Positions 36,078 to 45,035 are shown, counted from the first letter of the stretch. The stretch: DNA of 64,000 nucleotides from Peteryoungia rhizophila (GCF_004912145.1 NZ_STGT01000004.1:310001-374000), one strand, 5' to 3'. Numbers and translations are program-made. Notes: generated from the sequence alone by a model not told the origin.

Positions 36078-36081
36078 AGTC

Positions 36082-36525
36082 ATGTTCAGATGGATCTCAA
36101 TCGCGGGCATCGCGCTCTCTCTATCAGGCGCTGGGAATACTGTTGTGGCACAAGACTGCGATGCGGCTGGCACGGTCGGATCCGGTGGTAGCGCCTCAGC
36201 CGGCGGCACATCCGCCAGCACCGTTGGCACGGCTGGCACATGTCTGACAGACACTGGCACGACATCTTCCATCGGGTCGTCCGGCAGCGCGGCCTCGGCT
36301 GATGGAAAGGCCACAGCTAAGACGACGGTGAACGAAAACCCTACCCAACTCAAAGCCCAATCAAAAGCCCAGGCGATGGATCAGGGGACCTTTAGCAAAT
36401 CCCAGACCAAGACCCGCGTGAAAGGCGATCGGCTTGAGAGTTCCACCCGGACGATGTCTCATGTCCCGGGCGAAAAGCCCGAAAAAAGCGTCTCCGACAC
36501 CACCGTCATCCTTCCGCCTCAGTAG
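36082..36525 (+). CDS. Exported Ser/Thr/Gly repeat protein 3
   Basis: 147 residues, only 4 bp after the previous stop. Signal peptide about 1-23 then AQDCDAAG; three copies of the S-T-x-G-T-x-G core (GTVGSGGSASAGG, STVGTAGT, SSIGSSGSAAS), then a Lys/Gln/Thr-rich polar tail. Paralogous in its repeats to the first protein (193 aa). Confidence 0.65.
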   Translation: MFRWISIAGIALSLSGAGNTVVAQDCDAAGTVGSGGSASAGGTSASTVGTAGTCLTDTGTTSSIGSSGSAASADGKATAKTTVNENPTQLKAQSKAQAMDQGTFSKSQTKTRVKGDRLESSTRTMSHVPGEKPEKSVSDTTVILPPQ

Positions 36526-36905
36526 ACGCACGCGCAGACGTTGAACGATCAGGTCACCGAGGGACGAAAGAAAAGCCCGGCGCCCGACCAGTTGTGCAAC
36601 CGGTCTTTCCAATAATTCGGCCGCGATGGTTGCCACAGTGGCGGTTCGCGACCGTGAAACAACCTGGTTGCGATGGGCGGCAGATGTTTGACGATGGCAC
36701 CTGTACTCGCTCCAAAGAACCGGCAGCACTGAGCACGCTCTGGGATCTGTGCCAACGGCCTGGACTGGCACCATTCGGTGCGGCAGCGCACTGGGAATGC
36801 GGCCACCGACGTGTTGCAGTCGCACTTTTGACCAAGGGCAGCGCTGCTTTGGTCGAGGATCATCACGAATATGGACTTATCCATGCGACGAAGCGAGAAA
36901 GCAAA

Positions 36906-37154
36906 ATGACCAACGATCCCTGGGACAAGCCCGTCGAGCTGCTTATCGAGGATTCCTCCCATTTTCAGTGCATCAAGAACAGCCGCGATGCCGTGGCTTG
37001 TATGGCTACCTCTTGGCCAGTGCGACACGACCGAGAATATGCCGCGGCGAGGCGAGCCTGTCTCATGGCACTTGACGGTAAGCTTAGCAGCACAAGGGCG
37101 CGGTCTGCTTTCGTCGCCGCAGCTGAGAAGGCCGGAATTCTTCGGGTTCTTTGA
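36906..37154 (+). CDS. DUF982 domain protein
   Basis: 82 residues beginning MTNDPWDKPVELLIED. The family signature is the pattern around A-V-A-C-M...WPVRHDREYAAARRACLMALDG and the ending ARSAFVAAAEKAGI. DUF982 proteins are small, numerous in rhizobia (often many paralogues on plasmids), with unknown role. Ribosome site weak (GAGAAAGC). Confidence 0.75.
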   Translation: MTNDPWDKPVELLIEDSSHFQCIKNSRDAVACMATSWPVRHDREYAAARRACLMALDGKLSSTRARSAFVAAAEKAGILRVL

Positions 37155-37518
37155 TCCCCATAAAACTACCTTCTGACCCGGGGATATCAGCCAAGCTGAA
37201 CAGGACTAGCTTGGGTCCTCTCAACCATTCAGGACTTCCGCCGAGCAAACTTACGTTTCGCTTGTACGGCAACCCTAATTGGTGGCAACGCGTCGCTTTT
37301 GGCGGATCATCTAAGCCACTTGAAAAGACAAATCTGGCGTAAGATTGAATTATGGATCAAAATCCGTAGTCATTCCAAATCCGCAACGGGGGCGCGGACC
37401 TCGGCAAGCTATGCTGCAGGGCCATGTTGTCGAACTTGGCGCTCCTGAGGTGATTTCCCCGAAGCTCTTCAGCCCAAACGAGCCAGCACTTTCAAAGAAA
37501 TTCGTGTTGGCTGGCAAT
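37155..37518. other. Intergenic, nothing recognised
   Basis: 364 bp between the DUF982 and glutaminase genes. Only short frames without ribosome sites. No repeats seen. Confidence 0.5.
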
Positions 37519-38499
37519 TCACCGACGCGCTCTGCCGAAGACCGACCAGTCGGTCTTGGAGCTGATCAACTCCAGCCCCAGTGTGCCGAGCCAACTGTTG
37601 CCCATTGGGTCGAGCGCTGGCGACCACACGGCGATTGAGGCGCAATGGGGGACAACGGCGAGAATTCCGCCGCCGACGCCCGATTTGGCTGGCAATCCGA
37701 CCCGATAGGCGAAGTCACCTGAGCCATCATATTGGCCACACAGCATCATCACCGAAAGAATCCGCCTAGCGCGCCGCGCCGCTGCCAGGGTTACATCATT
37801 TTCTTGTTCGGGGTCGTCAAGGATGAGAAATCGGCCTGCCTTGGCAAGTCCACGACAATCCAGCGTGATGGCGCATTGGTGGATATAGGCTTCCATGACC
37901 TGGTCTACCGGATGGTTCAGATTGCCATGGTGTCTCGCCATGAACATCAGCGATCGATTGAGGTCTCCGCCGGTACGGTCGCTGGCCATGACATCCTTGT
38001 CGAGCGCCATCGCCTCACCGTCGAGCATTCTTTCAACAAAGCGAACCACATGACGATTTGGGCCTGCGCTTCCTCCGAGACCAGCGAGAACATCGCATAC
38101 GACCAATGCACCGGCATTGATGAACGGGTTGCGTGGGACACCCTTGGCGCGTTCAAGATCGATAATGGAATTAAAGGGGTCGCCCGATGGATCACGGCCG
38201 ACCCGTTTCCACAAAGCCTCGCCGAGCGCTTCAAGCGCAAGCTCAAGGGCGAAGACCTTGGATATGGATTGGATCGGAAAGCCGATGCTGGCATTGCCGG
38301 CGAAGGCTAGCTGGCCGGTCTTGGTGAACACTGCGATGCCGAACTTTTCAAAGTCCGCCTTGCGCGGGGTTGGCTTATCCTTCTCCTTAGCTTCCGCGAC
38401 AGCCTCGTCGTAAATTCCAGGCGCACGTGTTTTCACTTGAGAGACAACATCGCTGAGAATTGCCTTCAACTCTGTCGCATCCTCAACAGGATCTGCCAT
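37519..38499 (-). CDS. glsA: Glutaminase
   Basis: 326 residues from the ATG at 38499. Beta-lactamase-fold glutaminase that turns glutamine into glutamate and ammonia. Catalytic Ser-Lys dyad is in IQSISKVFALEL; other family segments are GRDPSGDPFNS, NPFINAGALVV, and GVGGGILAVVP near the end. Full-length for bacterial glutaminase (about 310-330). Apparently a single-gene unit. Confidence 0.93.
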   Translation of the reverse strand: MADPVEDATELKAILSDVVSQVKTRAPGIYDEAVAEAKEKDKPTPRKADFEKFGIAVFTKTGQLAFAGNASIGFPIQSISKVFALELALEALGEALWKRVGRDPSGDPFNSIIDLERAKGVPRNPFINAGALVVCDVLAGLGGSAGPNRHVVRFVERMLDGEAMALDKDVMASDRTGGDLNRSLMFMARHHGNLNHPVDQVMEAYIHQCAITLDCRGLAKAGRFLILDDPEQENDVTLAAARRARRILSVMMLCGQYDGSGDFAYRVGLPAKSGVGGGILAVVPHCASIAVWSPALDPMGNSWLGTLGLELISSKTDWSVFGRARR

Positions 38500-38799
38500 G
38501 TCATACGTCCTAATCTGATTGAATGAGCCGCTTGTCGTTTTTGTATAGTATGAAGAGGGACAGGAATTCGCCCCGATATGACGGGAAGCAAAACATCCGC
38601 CAAACCACGCACCGACGGCGATCGCGACAAAGTCATCATAGCCGATCAGCCGTATGCAGAACCGCCACCAAAACGCAGTCCTTCGAGCCGTTCTGAAGCG
38701 GCCTGCTACGAATTGCGCATCATGCTTCAGGACGGCATGTAACGGGAGGCGCACCGCCTCGGCCAGACCGTCCGCCTGCACCACGACGCAACCAGGAAG

Positions 38800-39210
38800 C
38801 CATGGAAGAGAACAGCGCCGAATCATACTTCTCGGCCCGCACGAGCAGAAGACGCTCGACATCGCGAAGGCTTCCGGCGTCCCCATCGTCCGGCTGGGCT
38901 GGGTCGCGCCGCTCGAACAGGCGGATCATGTCGGCGGTACCGACCACGAGGCAGGTATCGCCGTCGGCGAGTATCTTGTGGACCTTGGCCATCGTGACAT
39001 TGCCTTTCTGCAAGGGGGGAAGGTTATCGCGGGCGGGTGGAGCGCTATCATGGCCTCCGCGAAAATCTTGAACGCTATTTCGATGCGCGGCGGCACAACC
39101 TGCACTTTAAGGAGGACGGAGGCTTCCATCCCGGCGCTTCGATCCCTGCGGGCGACGGCGATTGCGCCGAGGGCACATCAACGCGCGAACTCTCAAGTTT
39201 GACGGCATGA
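38800..39210 (+). pseudogene. LacI-family regulator remnant
   Basis: Part of a ligand-binding domain: IILLGPHEQKTLDIAKASGV, PIVRLGWVAPLEQADHVGG, VGEYLVDLGHRDIAFLQGG, then a frame change and GRVERYHGLRENLERYFD, ending at a stop 26 bp before the MFS gene. The DNA-binding N-terminal domain is missing. The frameshift is near 39025. The pseudogene may have once regulated the MFS gene next to it. Confidence 0.7.
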
Positions 39211-39235
39211 TCAGCGTTCGATACTGAACGTAATC

Positions 39236-40444
39236 ATGACAGTTGCCGTCTCACCGCCCGCACGCTCCAATACCTATTTTGTCGTCCTTGTGGTGCTGGG
39301 TTGCACGCACCTGCTCAACGACCTCATGCAATCGCTGATCCCGGCGGCCTATCCGATCCTTAGAGAGGCCTACGCGCTGGACTTCGTTCAGATCGGCCTG
39401 ATCACCATGACGTTCCAGATCGCAGGTTCTGTACTGCAGCCCGTCATTGGTGTCTTGACCGACAAGCACCCTGCCCCCTATTCGCCCGTGATCGGGATGA
39501 TGTCGACGCTGTCCGGACTCGTTTGTCTGGCTTTCGCGAACAGCTACACCGTCATCCTCGTCGCCGTCGCACTGATCGGGATCGGCTCCTCGATCTTCCA
39601 TCCGGAAGCAACCCGCATGGCACGTTATGCAGCCGGTGGACGCCAGGGGCTGGCGCAAGGCCTGTTTCAGGTGGGCGGACAGGCAGGCGGCGCGCTCGGC
39701 CCTGTTTTTGCGGCCATCATCATCGTGCCCTTCGGTCAGACGAGCCTGTCTTGGTTTGCCGTCGTCGCCCTGCTCGCCATGGCGCTCCTGATGTGGATCG
39801 GCTCGAAGCAGAAGGAAATCAGCGCGGCCTTTGCCACAAGGCAAGCAAGCGCGAAATCCAGAGAGACGGCGGAACGTCACGCGCCGGTGACGATCGGGGT
39901 CGCGGTGTTCGTGCTGACCTTCCTGATGTTCACCAAGAACGCCTATGGCGAGAGTTTTCGTTCGTTCTACACCTTCTATCTGATGGAAAAGTTCGACCTC
40001 ACCATTCCGGCCGCGCAGATGATGCTGTTCATTTTCCTCCTCGCGTCGGCCGCCGGCGTGCTGATCGGCGGCATCGTCGGCGACAAGATCGGACGATATC
40101 GCATCATCTGGATTTCGGTGCTGGGACCCCTTCCGCTCACCTTGATCCTGCCGCATGTCGATCTGTTCTGGACCGGCGTACTGAGCGTCCTGATCAACCT
40201 TATCATGGCCAGCGCCTTCGCATCGATCCTGATCTACGCCATGGAGTTGCTGCCGAACCGCATCGGCCTGATCGGCGGCCTGTTTTACGGCCTGAACTTT
40301 GGACTGGGCGGCATCGCAGCTGCGCTGCTTGGTTTGCTAGCCGACCGCTATGGCGTCGAGATGGTCTATACCATCTGCTCCTTCCTACCGCTTGCGGGAC
40401 TTTTCGCCTGGTTCCTCCCGAAGCTTGACGATAAATTCGCATGA
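39236..40444 (+). CDS. fsr: MFS transporter of the fosmidomycin resistance family
   Basis: 402 residues, 12 membrane helices. Typical Fsr segments: THLLNDLMQSLIPAAYPIL near residue 25, GSSIFHPEATRMA near 122, and FQVGGQAGGALGP near 143. Family members export fosmidomycin in E. coli; the natural substrate is unknown and may be a metabolite. The ATG at 39236 has no strong ribosome site. Confidence 0.88.
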   Translation: MTVAVSPPARSNTYFVVLVVLGCTHLLNDLMQSLIPAAYPILREAYALDFVQIGLITMTFQIAGSVLQPVIGVLTDKHPAPYSPVIGMMSTLSGLVCLAFANSYTVILVAVALIGIGSSIFHPEATRMARYAAGGRQGLAQGLFQVGGQAGGALGPVFAAIIIVPFGQTSLSWFAVVALLAMALLMWIGSKQKEISAAFATRQASAKSRETAERHAPVTIGVAVFVLTFLMFTKNAYGESFRSFYTFYLMEKFDLTIPAAQMMLFIFLLASAAGVLIGGIVGDKIGRYRIIWISVLGPLPLTLILPHVDLFWTGVLSVLINLIMASAFASILIYAMELLPNRIGLIGGLFYGLNFGLGGIAAALLGLLADRYGVEMVYTICSFLPLAGLFAWFLPKLDDKFA

Positions 40445-40721
40445 CGGAACTTGCCACAAAATTCGTGCCTTCGCCTTGATGAGATACGAACCGACCCGGA
40501 AGCTGCAGAAAGGCTACACGCGCTAATCCACATTACTAATATTGCCCTAACATTCGGCGCGCGCGATCGGCAGCCGACGTACTCCTCTTCACCCTGCTTC
40601 TTTCCGCCACATCCCGTCAGGTGTTCAGCCTTCTCCAGATCACGGATCAGGCTAAGGACAGACGCCAGTGGCTAGAAATCTGGCTACAGACTGCAATCAA
40701 GAAAATCCTAAGCAGCCTACA

Positions 40722-40780
40722 GGCTGATAATCTGTGCTTGAGGATCAGCCTTTAAGCTGATAAAGCAAATCCATTATCAG
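40722..40780. promoter_or_regulatory. Operator of the mobile mystery A/B pair
   Basis: Two nested inverted repeats just before the HTH gene: GGCTGAT (40722-40728) / ATCAGCC (40744-40750), and CTGATAA (40757-40763) / TTATCAG (40774-40780). The recurring half-site is CTGAT. They are 15 to 75 bp before the ATG at 40796, as expected of an autoregulatory operator bound by the HTH protein. Confidence 0.7.
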
Positions 40781-40795
40781 TTTATGGGCTGAAAA

Positions 40796-41257
40796 ATGAA
40801 AAGTGACACTCGCAAAAGAGCACGGGGACGGCTTGACGAAAGACTTCAGGCGCTCCACCCAGTTGATCGATTTAGGGCGCCGCCGAAGGGATGGATACGA
40901 GCGCTGCGCGATGCCCTCGGCATGACGGGTGCGCAGCTGGGCACGCGCATTGGAGTCCGGCCACAAACAGTTGACTCAATCGAAAAGTCGGAAGCAGCCG
41001 GGACGATCCAACTCAATACCCTACGCCGCGCCGCCGAGGCACTGGATTGCACGCTTGTCTATGCCCTCGTTCCAAACAGCTCGCTTGAAGCCGTTGTCGA
41101 GGCGCGGGCGCACAAGATCGCCACACGCGAACTCCAGCGCGTCGCGCACACGATGCGTTTGGAAGCACAGGGCACGGGCAATGCGGATTTCGAATCTCGT
41201 ATCCAGGCATACATCCGCGACAGGCTCTCTGAGCGCGATCTCTGGAACGAAGTATGA
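40796..41257 (+). CDS. Mobile mystery protein A (HTH)
   Basis: 153 residues. N-terminal basic arm then a Cro/CI-type helix-turn-helix: MTGAQLGTRIGVRPQTVDSIEKSEAAG, whose start I cite in parts (LGTRIGVRPQTV). The C-terminal half is helical. It is the first of a two-gene unit, overlapping the Fic gene by 4 bp. Family TIGR02612 pairs occur near mobile elements and are presumed toxin-antitoxin-like; A is the DNA-binding, antitoxin-like member. Confidence 0.88.
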   Translation: MKSDTRKRARGRLDERLQALHPVDRFRAPPKGWIRALRDALGMTGAQLGTRIGVRPQTVDSIEKSEAAGTIQLNTLRRAAEALDCTLVYALVPNSSLEAVVEARAHKIATRELQRVAHTMRLEAQGTGNADFESRIQAYIRDRLSERDLWNEV

Positions 41258-41850
41258 CAGATCTTTTCCAGGAACCTGAGGACGCGACGCCGCTTGAGCC
41301 GCAGGAACGAGAGGGTTTGCTTCAGACCTGGATCACGCACCGCCGCGACCTCAACGAAGCGGAGGAGGAAAACATCGTAGAGGGTGCGGCTTGGGCGCGT
41401 GGCCGGCGGCGCTTACCACTCGAACGGATGCTCAGCGAAGACTTCATGCGGACACTACATAAGCGGATGTTCGGTGACGTCTGGCAGTGGGCCGGTACGT
41501 TCCGGGCGACGGAGCGCAACATCGGCGTTCAAGCTTATCGTATTGGGATGGAGCTCGCGAGCTTATTGAGCGACATCCGTTACTGGATTGACCACAAGAC
41601 CTTTATACCGGATGAGATAGCCATCAGATTCCATCATCGCCTCGTCGCCATCCACCCGTTCCCTAACGGAAATGGCCGGCAGGCACGTCTCGCAGCCGAC
41701 CTACTGATCGAGCGGCTTGGCGGTGATCCTTTTACCTGGGGCAGTGGCAGTCTGGCCAATGTTGGCGAATTGCGAGGACGCTACGTCGCAGCACTACGCG
41801 CGGCGGACAATCATGACATCGCTCCACTTCTGGAATTCGCGCGCGGCTGA
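41254..41850 (+). CDS. Mobile mystery protein B (Fic domain)
   Basis: 198 residues with a Fic active site HPFPNGNGRQAR near residue 133 (H, N and R all present, so active AMPylation or a related transfer is possible). N-terminal GAAWARGRRR segment could carry the inhibitory helix but a canonical (S/T)xxxE(G/N) motif is not evident: the nearest is VEGAAWAR. Presumed toxin of the pair. Start overlaps the HTH gene stop. Confidence 0.88.
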   Translation: MTDLFQEPEDATPLEPQEREGLLQTWITHRRDLNEAEEENIVEGAAWARGRRRLPLERMLSEDFMRTLHKRMFGDVWQWAGTFRATERNIGVQAYRIGMELASLLSDIRYWIDHKTFIPDEIAIRFHHRLVAIHPFPNGNGRQARLAADLLIERLGGDPFTWGSGSLANVGELRGRYVAALRAADNHDIAPLLEFARG

Positions 41851-42142
41851 CAGGGCCCATCGCATGTGCGACCAAGACGGTCGGTAACCAAATGGCGCTC
41901 GATTGGCGGCACTCCAAGGGTCTTGGTCCATTCCGGGTTCACGCCCTAGCAAGGATGTCAGGGCGAGCCCCCAGGTCTTGAAGAGATCAGGACCGTCGCC
42001 ACCGTTATTCCAATCCTGCTGTCGATGGGGGCCGAACTATCTAACCTTTAGCCAAGCCTGTGATAAGCGGAGGTTTCCGGTACGGTTTCAACGGCTATGC
42101 GGTCGCTGCAGCCAAATACTCAATAGCTGGACAGACACAAGA
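41851..42142. other. Intergenic after Fic gene
   Basis: About 290 bp with no gene. Region ends in the hairpin that follows. Confidence 0.4.
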
Positions 42143-42171
42143 ACAGGCGCTGCACGGACCGCGGCGCCTGT
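42143..42171. terminator. Terminator after the zinc protein gene
   Basis: Inverted repeat ACAGGCGC / GCGCCTGT with a 13-nt loop, 27 bp downstream of the minus-strand stop at 42198 and followed (minus strand) by TCTTGTGT. Confidence 0.55.
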
Positions 42172-42197
42172 CTGCTATGTACCGGTCTACAGCGCAA

Positions 42198-44027
42198 CTA
42201 GTGCGCTTTCATCTCACTGACGATGTGACCCGGTGTCAGTGACGAAGGATAGTAAGTCGGCCAATTGGTCACTTCATTCAAAAGAGCGGCGCGATCATCG
42301 CCCCAATAGAGGTGGTAGTGATCAGCCTTCTCCGGAGCGATCTTGTGGTCACTGAACTGAATAAAATCTGGTGCCTCGGCATCACCTTCCTTTTTCCTGA
42401 AAATGAAGCGAACGCCGCGGTTACCCTTCTTATAGGTGAGCGTTTCCCTACCATCATAGGCATAGGTCCCCTTGGCCGGATTGCCGCCCTTGTAGAAGGT
42501 CATGACATTGCCCTTGATGGTGATGCGCTCGACGTCGGTCTTGTAGCCCACATCGTATTCGGCACGAATCTCTTCGACGCTTGCCGTGCCCTTTTCGGCC
42601 TTATGTTCCCATACCGGATCCAGTGTGCCATCTGTCAGATACGGGTAAACCGACTGCCAGTCGCCAGCATAGTCCGAGAGCGGACGATCCTTGATCTGGC
42701 TGTCTTCAAAATAGCCAGCATAGATCTTCGGATCGCCGTGGCTATGGGCATGTTCACCATCGTGATCGTGGTCGTGACCAGCATGATCATGCTCAGCACC
42801 GTCGTGAACCTTGCCACTGCCGCCGGCCACTGCGATGTTGTAGGGCTTGCCTTCAACCTCAATCGTGCCAAGTTCCCTGAGTTCATCCTTGGCAATACGA
42901 CGGACCAAACCGGCGTTCGGATCGCTCATGACAATCTCTTCACCTGCCATGGCGATACGCGGGCGCGGGTCGTTCCAGTGGCCGTCCATGGAGTAGGGCT
43001 CGGTCACCTTGGCGCTCTTGGACAGCTTGCCATTCAGAACGTCAATCTGATGCAGCGAGCCGTCTTCAGTCAAAACATAGCCAAAGCGAGCATTGGCCGG
43101 GTCCAGCGCGAAGTCGACCCGGCGGAACGGAAGCTCGATGTACCGGAAATGAGGTTCATCGACGGGATCGACCACGACCAGCCCCTTGGCGCCGTAATTG
43201 CCGAGGAAAACCTGCATGCTCTTAGCGCCCAGCAATGTGCCGGTTGCCTCGCCACTTGGTAAATCGGCAGGATAGGTCAGCATGTTCGTGACAGGACCAT
43301 CATTGCCCGCCGCCACAGTCAAAATGCCTTCCTTGCAGCCTGCCGCCAGATATGCGCCTGAGAAGGCTTCACCATGGATCCCGGTGCAGGTGGCTACATC
43401 GTCGACGGGGGTCCCGTCTGCCTGGACGGCGCGCAGGCCAAGGCGTGTGGGCGCGGCATCGCCTTCGACCGGAGCATCGGATGCGACGGTCGTGACCCAG
43501 ACATTGCCGAGGGGTGCGACAAAGCCATGATGCGCCCGCGCCTGCTTCAGTCGACCAGATTCGATTTCACCATGCGACAGCTCATGCGCATCGACGATCT
43601 CAGCGTAACCGCCTTTGTCGAAATTGATGACCACCTTGCCGTCGTGGTCGATGACGTGGAAAGGACGGGGACCGGTCAGTGTCTCCCGAATTTGCTTCGG
43701 GTCTTCGATCTCAATGTCTGAATGATCGCCGTGAGAGTGGAGTGAAATACCGCTGTTGATGAAATTGACGGCATCATTGTCGGACTGCACCGCGACGAGG
43801 GTCGAACCTTCATTCACGCTGTAGAGCTTGTTTTGCCCTGTCGTTTCAAACGTCCACCGGCTCTCCGGCTTGTTGAGATCAAACCCGGTCACCTTCCCCG
43901 CCTCATGATCACCGACGAACACGCGGTATAGCGTGACGCCTTCAGGGTGTTCGTCGGCGAATGCCATCGGGCCGACAAAACCCGCGGACAGTGCCAGAGC
44001 GGAAACGCCCAAAGCCACTCGTTTCAT
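42198..44027 (-). CDS. AztD-ZinT fusion, periplasmic zinc-binding protein
   Basis: 609 residues. Signal peptide (about 1-24). Residues about 25-400 match AztD, a beta-propeller zinc metallochaperone that feeds the AztABC zinc importer (DDVATCTGIHGEAFSGAYL, LEEDGS-like repeats). A His/Asp-rich linker (HDHAGHDHDHDGEHAHSHGD, about 405-431) leads to a complete ZinT domain from 432, with ligand histidines H561, H570 and H572 in FSDHKIAPEKADHYHLYWG, the same H-x8-H-x-H spacing as E. coli ZinT. The fusion of two separate zinc chaperones is unusual. AztABC genes are not adjacent. No start doubt: ribosome site AAGGAGAG. Confidence 0.9.
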   Translation of the reverse strand: MKRVALGVSALALSAGFVGPMAFADEHPEGVTLYRVFVGDHEAGKVTGFDLNKPESRWTFETTGQNKLYSVNEGSTLVAVQSDNDAVNFINSGISLHSHGDHSDIEIEDPKQIRETLTGPRPFHVIDHDGKVVINFDKGGYAEIVDAHELSHGEIESGRLKQARAHHGFVAPLGNVWVTTVASDAPVEGDAAPTRLGLRAVQADGTPVDDVATCTGIHGEAFSGAYLAAGCKEGILTVAAGNDGPVTNMLTYPADLPSGEATGTLLGAKSMQVFLGNYGAKGLVVVDPVDEPHFRYIELPFRRVDFALDPANARFGYVLTEDGSLHQIDVLNGKLSKSAKVTEPYSMDGHWNDPRPRIAMAGEEIVMSDPNAGLVRRIAKDELRELGTIEVEGKPYNIAVAGGSGKVHDGAEHDHAGHDHDHDGEHAHSHGDPKIYAGYFEDSQIKDRPLSDYAGDWQSVYPYLTDGTLDPVWEHKAEKGTASVEEIRAEYDVGYKTDVERITIKGNVMTFYKGGNPAKGTYAYDGRETLTYKKGNRGVRFIFRKKEGDAEAPDFIQFSDHKIAPEKADHYHLYWGDDRAALLNEVTNWPTYYPSSLTPGHIVSEMKAH

Positions 44028-44205
44028 AATCTACTCTCCTTTATGATATAACGTAACGTTTAGGGTGTGCATTGCCGCGCGAATCAGAAAGCTCAGGCCT
44101 GGTGGATGCCCGAAGTGAGCGTTACGTCGCTGAATTTCCGGTATACTTTTGACATTTTCGTACTCAGGGTGGCTATCGCGTTCAGATAGTTTAAAGGAAC
44201 CATTT

Positions 44206-44222
44206 ATGTAATGTTATTACAT
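44206..44222. promoter_or_regulatory. Zur-like 17-bp palindrome upstream of AztD-ZinT
   Basis: ATGTAATGTTATTACAT, perfect 7+3+7 inverted repeat, resembling alphaproteobacterial Zur boxes built on ATGTTAT. It lies 179 bp upstream of the fusion gene start. A second weaker AT-rich element (GATATAACGTAACG) is near 44043. Zur binding is inferred. Confidence 0.55.
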
Positions 44223-44237
44223 ACGTCAATCTGATTT

Positions 44238-44486
44238 GTGATCGAGCCTACATCGGCACTCGACCCGGAGATGGTCAAAGAGGTCCTCGACACGATGGTC
44301 ACACTTGCCGAAGAAGGCATGACTATAATCGTTGTGACCCATGAAATGGGCTTTGCACGAAGAGTGGCCGACCGCGTTCTTTATATGGAAGAGGGTCAGA
44401 TCATGGAGATCAACAGGCCTGTCGCCTTCTTCGATGCTCCCGAGCAAGAGAGCACTAAGCGCTTTCTGGCAAACATTATGCACTAG
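44238..44486 (+). pseudogene. C-terminal remnant of an amino-acid ABC ATPase
   Basis: 82 residues beginning at EPTSALDPEMVKEVLD (Walker B/D-loop) and including the switch segment VVTHEMGFARRVADRV. The first two thirds of the GlnQ/HisP-type ATPase, with Walker A and the signature, are gone, so no function is possible. The truncation is about 16 bp from the Zur-like palindrome. Confidence 0.85.
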
Positions 44487-44603
44487 CCCCGGGGGATCGG
44501 CGTCTGCTTCTCCTCTCCCGTCTCAAATAGTGAAGGCGATGTCACAAAACTGCGGCAGCGCTCGGCGCCTTACGCTCTTGATGGGAACTGAAGCGACGGC
44601 CTG

Positions 44604-45035
44604 TTAGTCGAAGTTCGGACCATTCCACGGATTGATGACTTTCAATCCAGCTACCTTGAACGGGCTTGTGTCTCTCGTCGCCACAACTAGACCCCTCTCT
44701 GCAGCTATGGCCGCAATTAATCCATCGGCCATACCGATCGCTTTACCGGATACTCGCGCGCCTGCCATCAGTTCATAGTAGAACCGCGAGGTGCTTAGGG
44801 TGAAGGGCAGAGTACGCTCAACAAAATGCGGTAGCACCTCATCCTCAAGACGGCTGTGGAGGATAGTTTGACGCCGCCCAATAGGCATTGATGCGATACC
44901 AAACCGAAGCTCCGCAACTGATATCGCAGAGATAAAGAGCGTTTCGATTGCCTGGGCATCCAACCAAGCCACAACTTGTGCAGCGGGAGCCGGCTTCCAC
45001 GGCTCTGATAGCACGTTGGTGTCAATCAAGATCAT
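44604..45035 (-). CDS. vapC: VapC-type PIN-domain ribonuclease toxin
   Basis: 143 residues. PIN domain: MILIDTNVLSEPWK (catalytic Asp at 5), SVAELRFGI (Glu), MADGLIAAIAAERGL (Asp) and VVATRDTSPF (Asp). All four acidic positions are intact. It cleaves RNA (often tRNA) when free of its antitoxin. It overlaps the antitoxin stop by 4 bp. Confidence 0.93.
   Translation of the reverse strand: MILIDTNVLSEPWKPAPAAQVVAWLDAQAIETLFISAISVAELRFGIASMPIGRRQTILHSRLEDEVLPHFVERTLPFTLSTSRFYYELMAGARVSGKAIGMADGLIAAIAAERGLVVATRDTSPFKVAGLKVINPWNGPNFD

Noticed and set aside
36549..37028. 159-codon minus-strand frame over the DUF982 gene
   Set aside because: No family likeness, overlaps a recognisable DUF982 gene on the other strand.
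42312..43262. 316-codon frame opposite AztD-ZinT
   Set aside because: Antisense shadow; the opposite strand has signal peptide, domain motifs and ribosome site.
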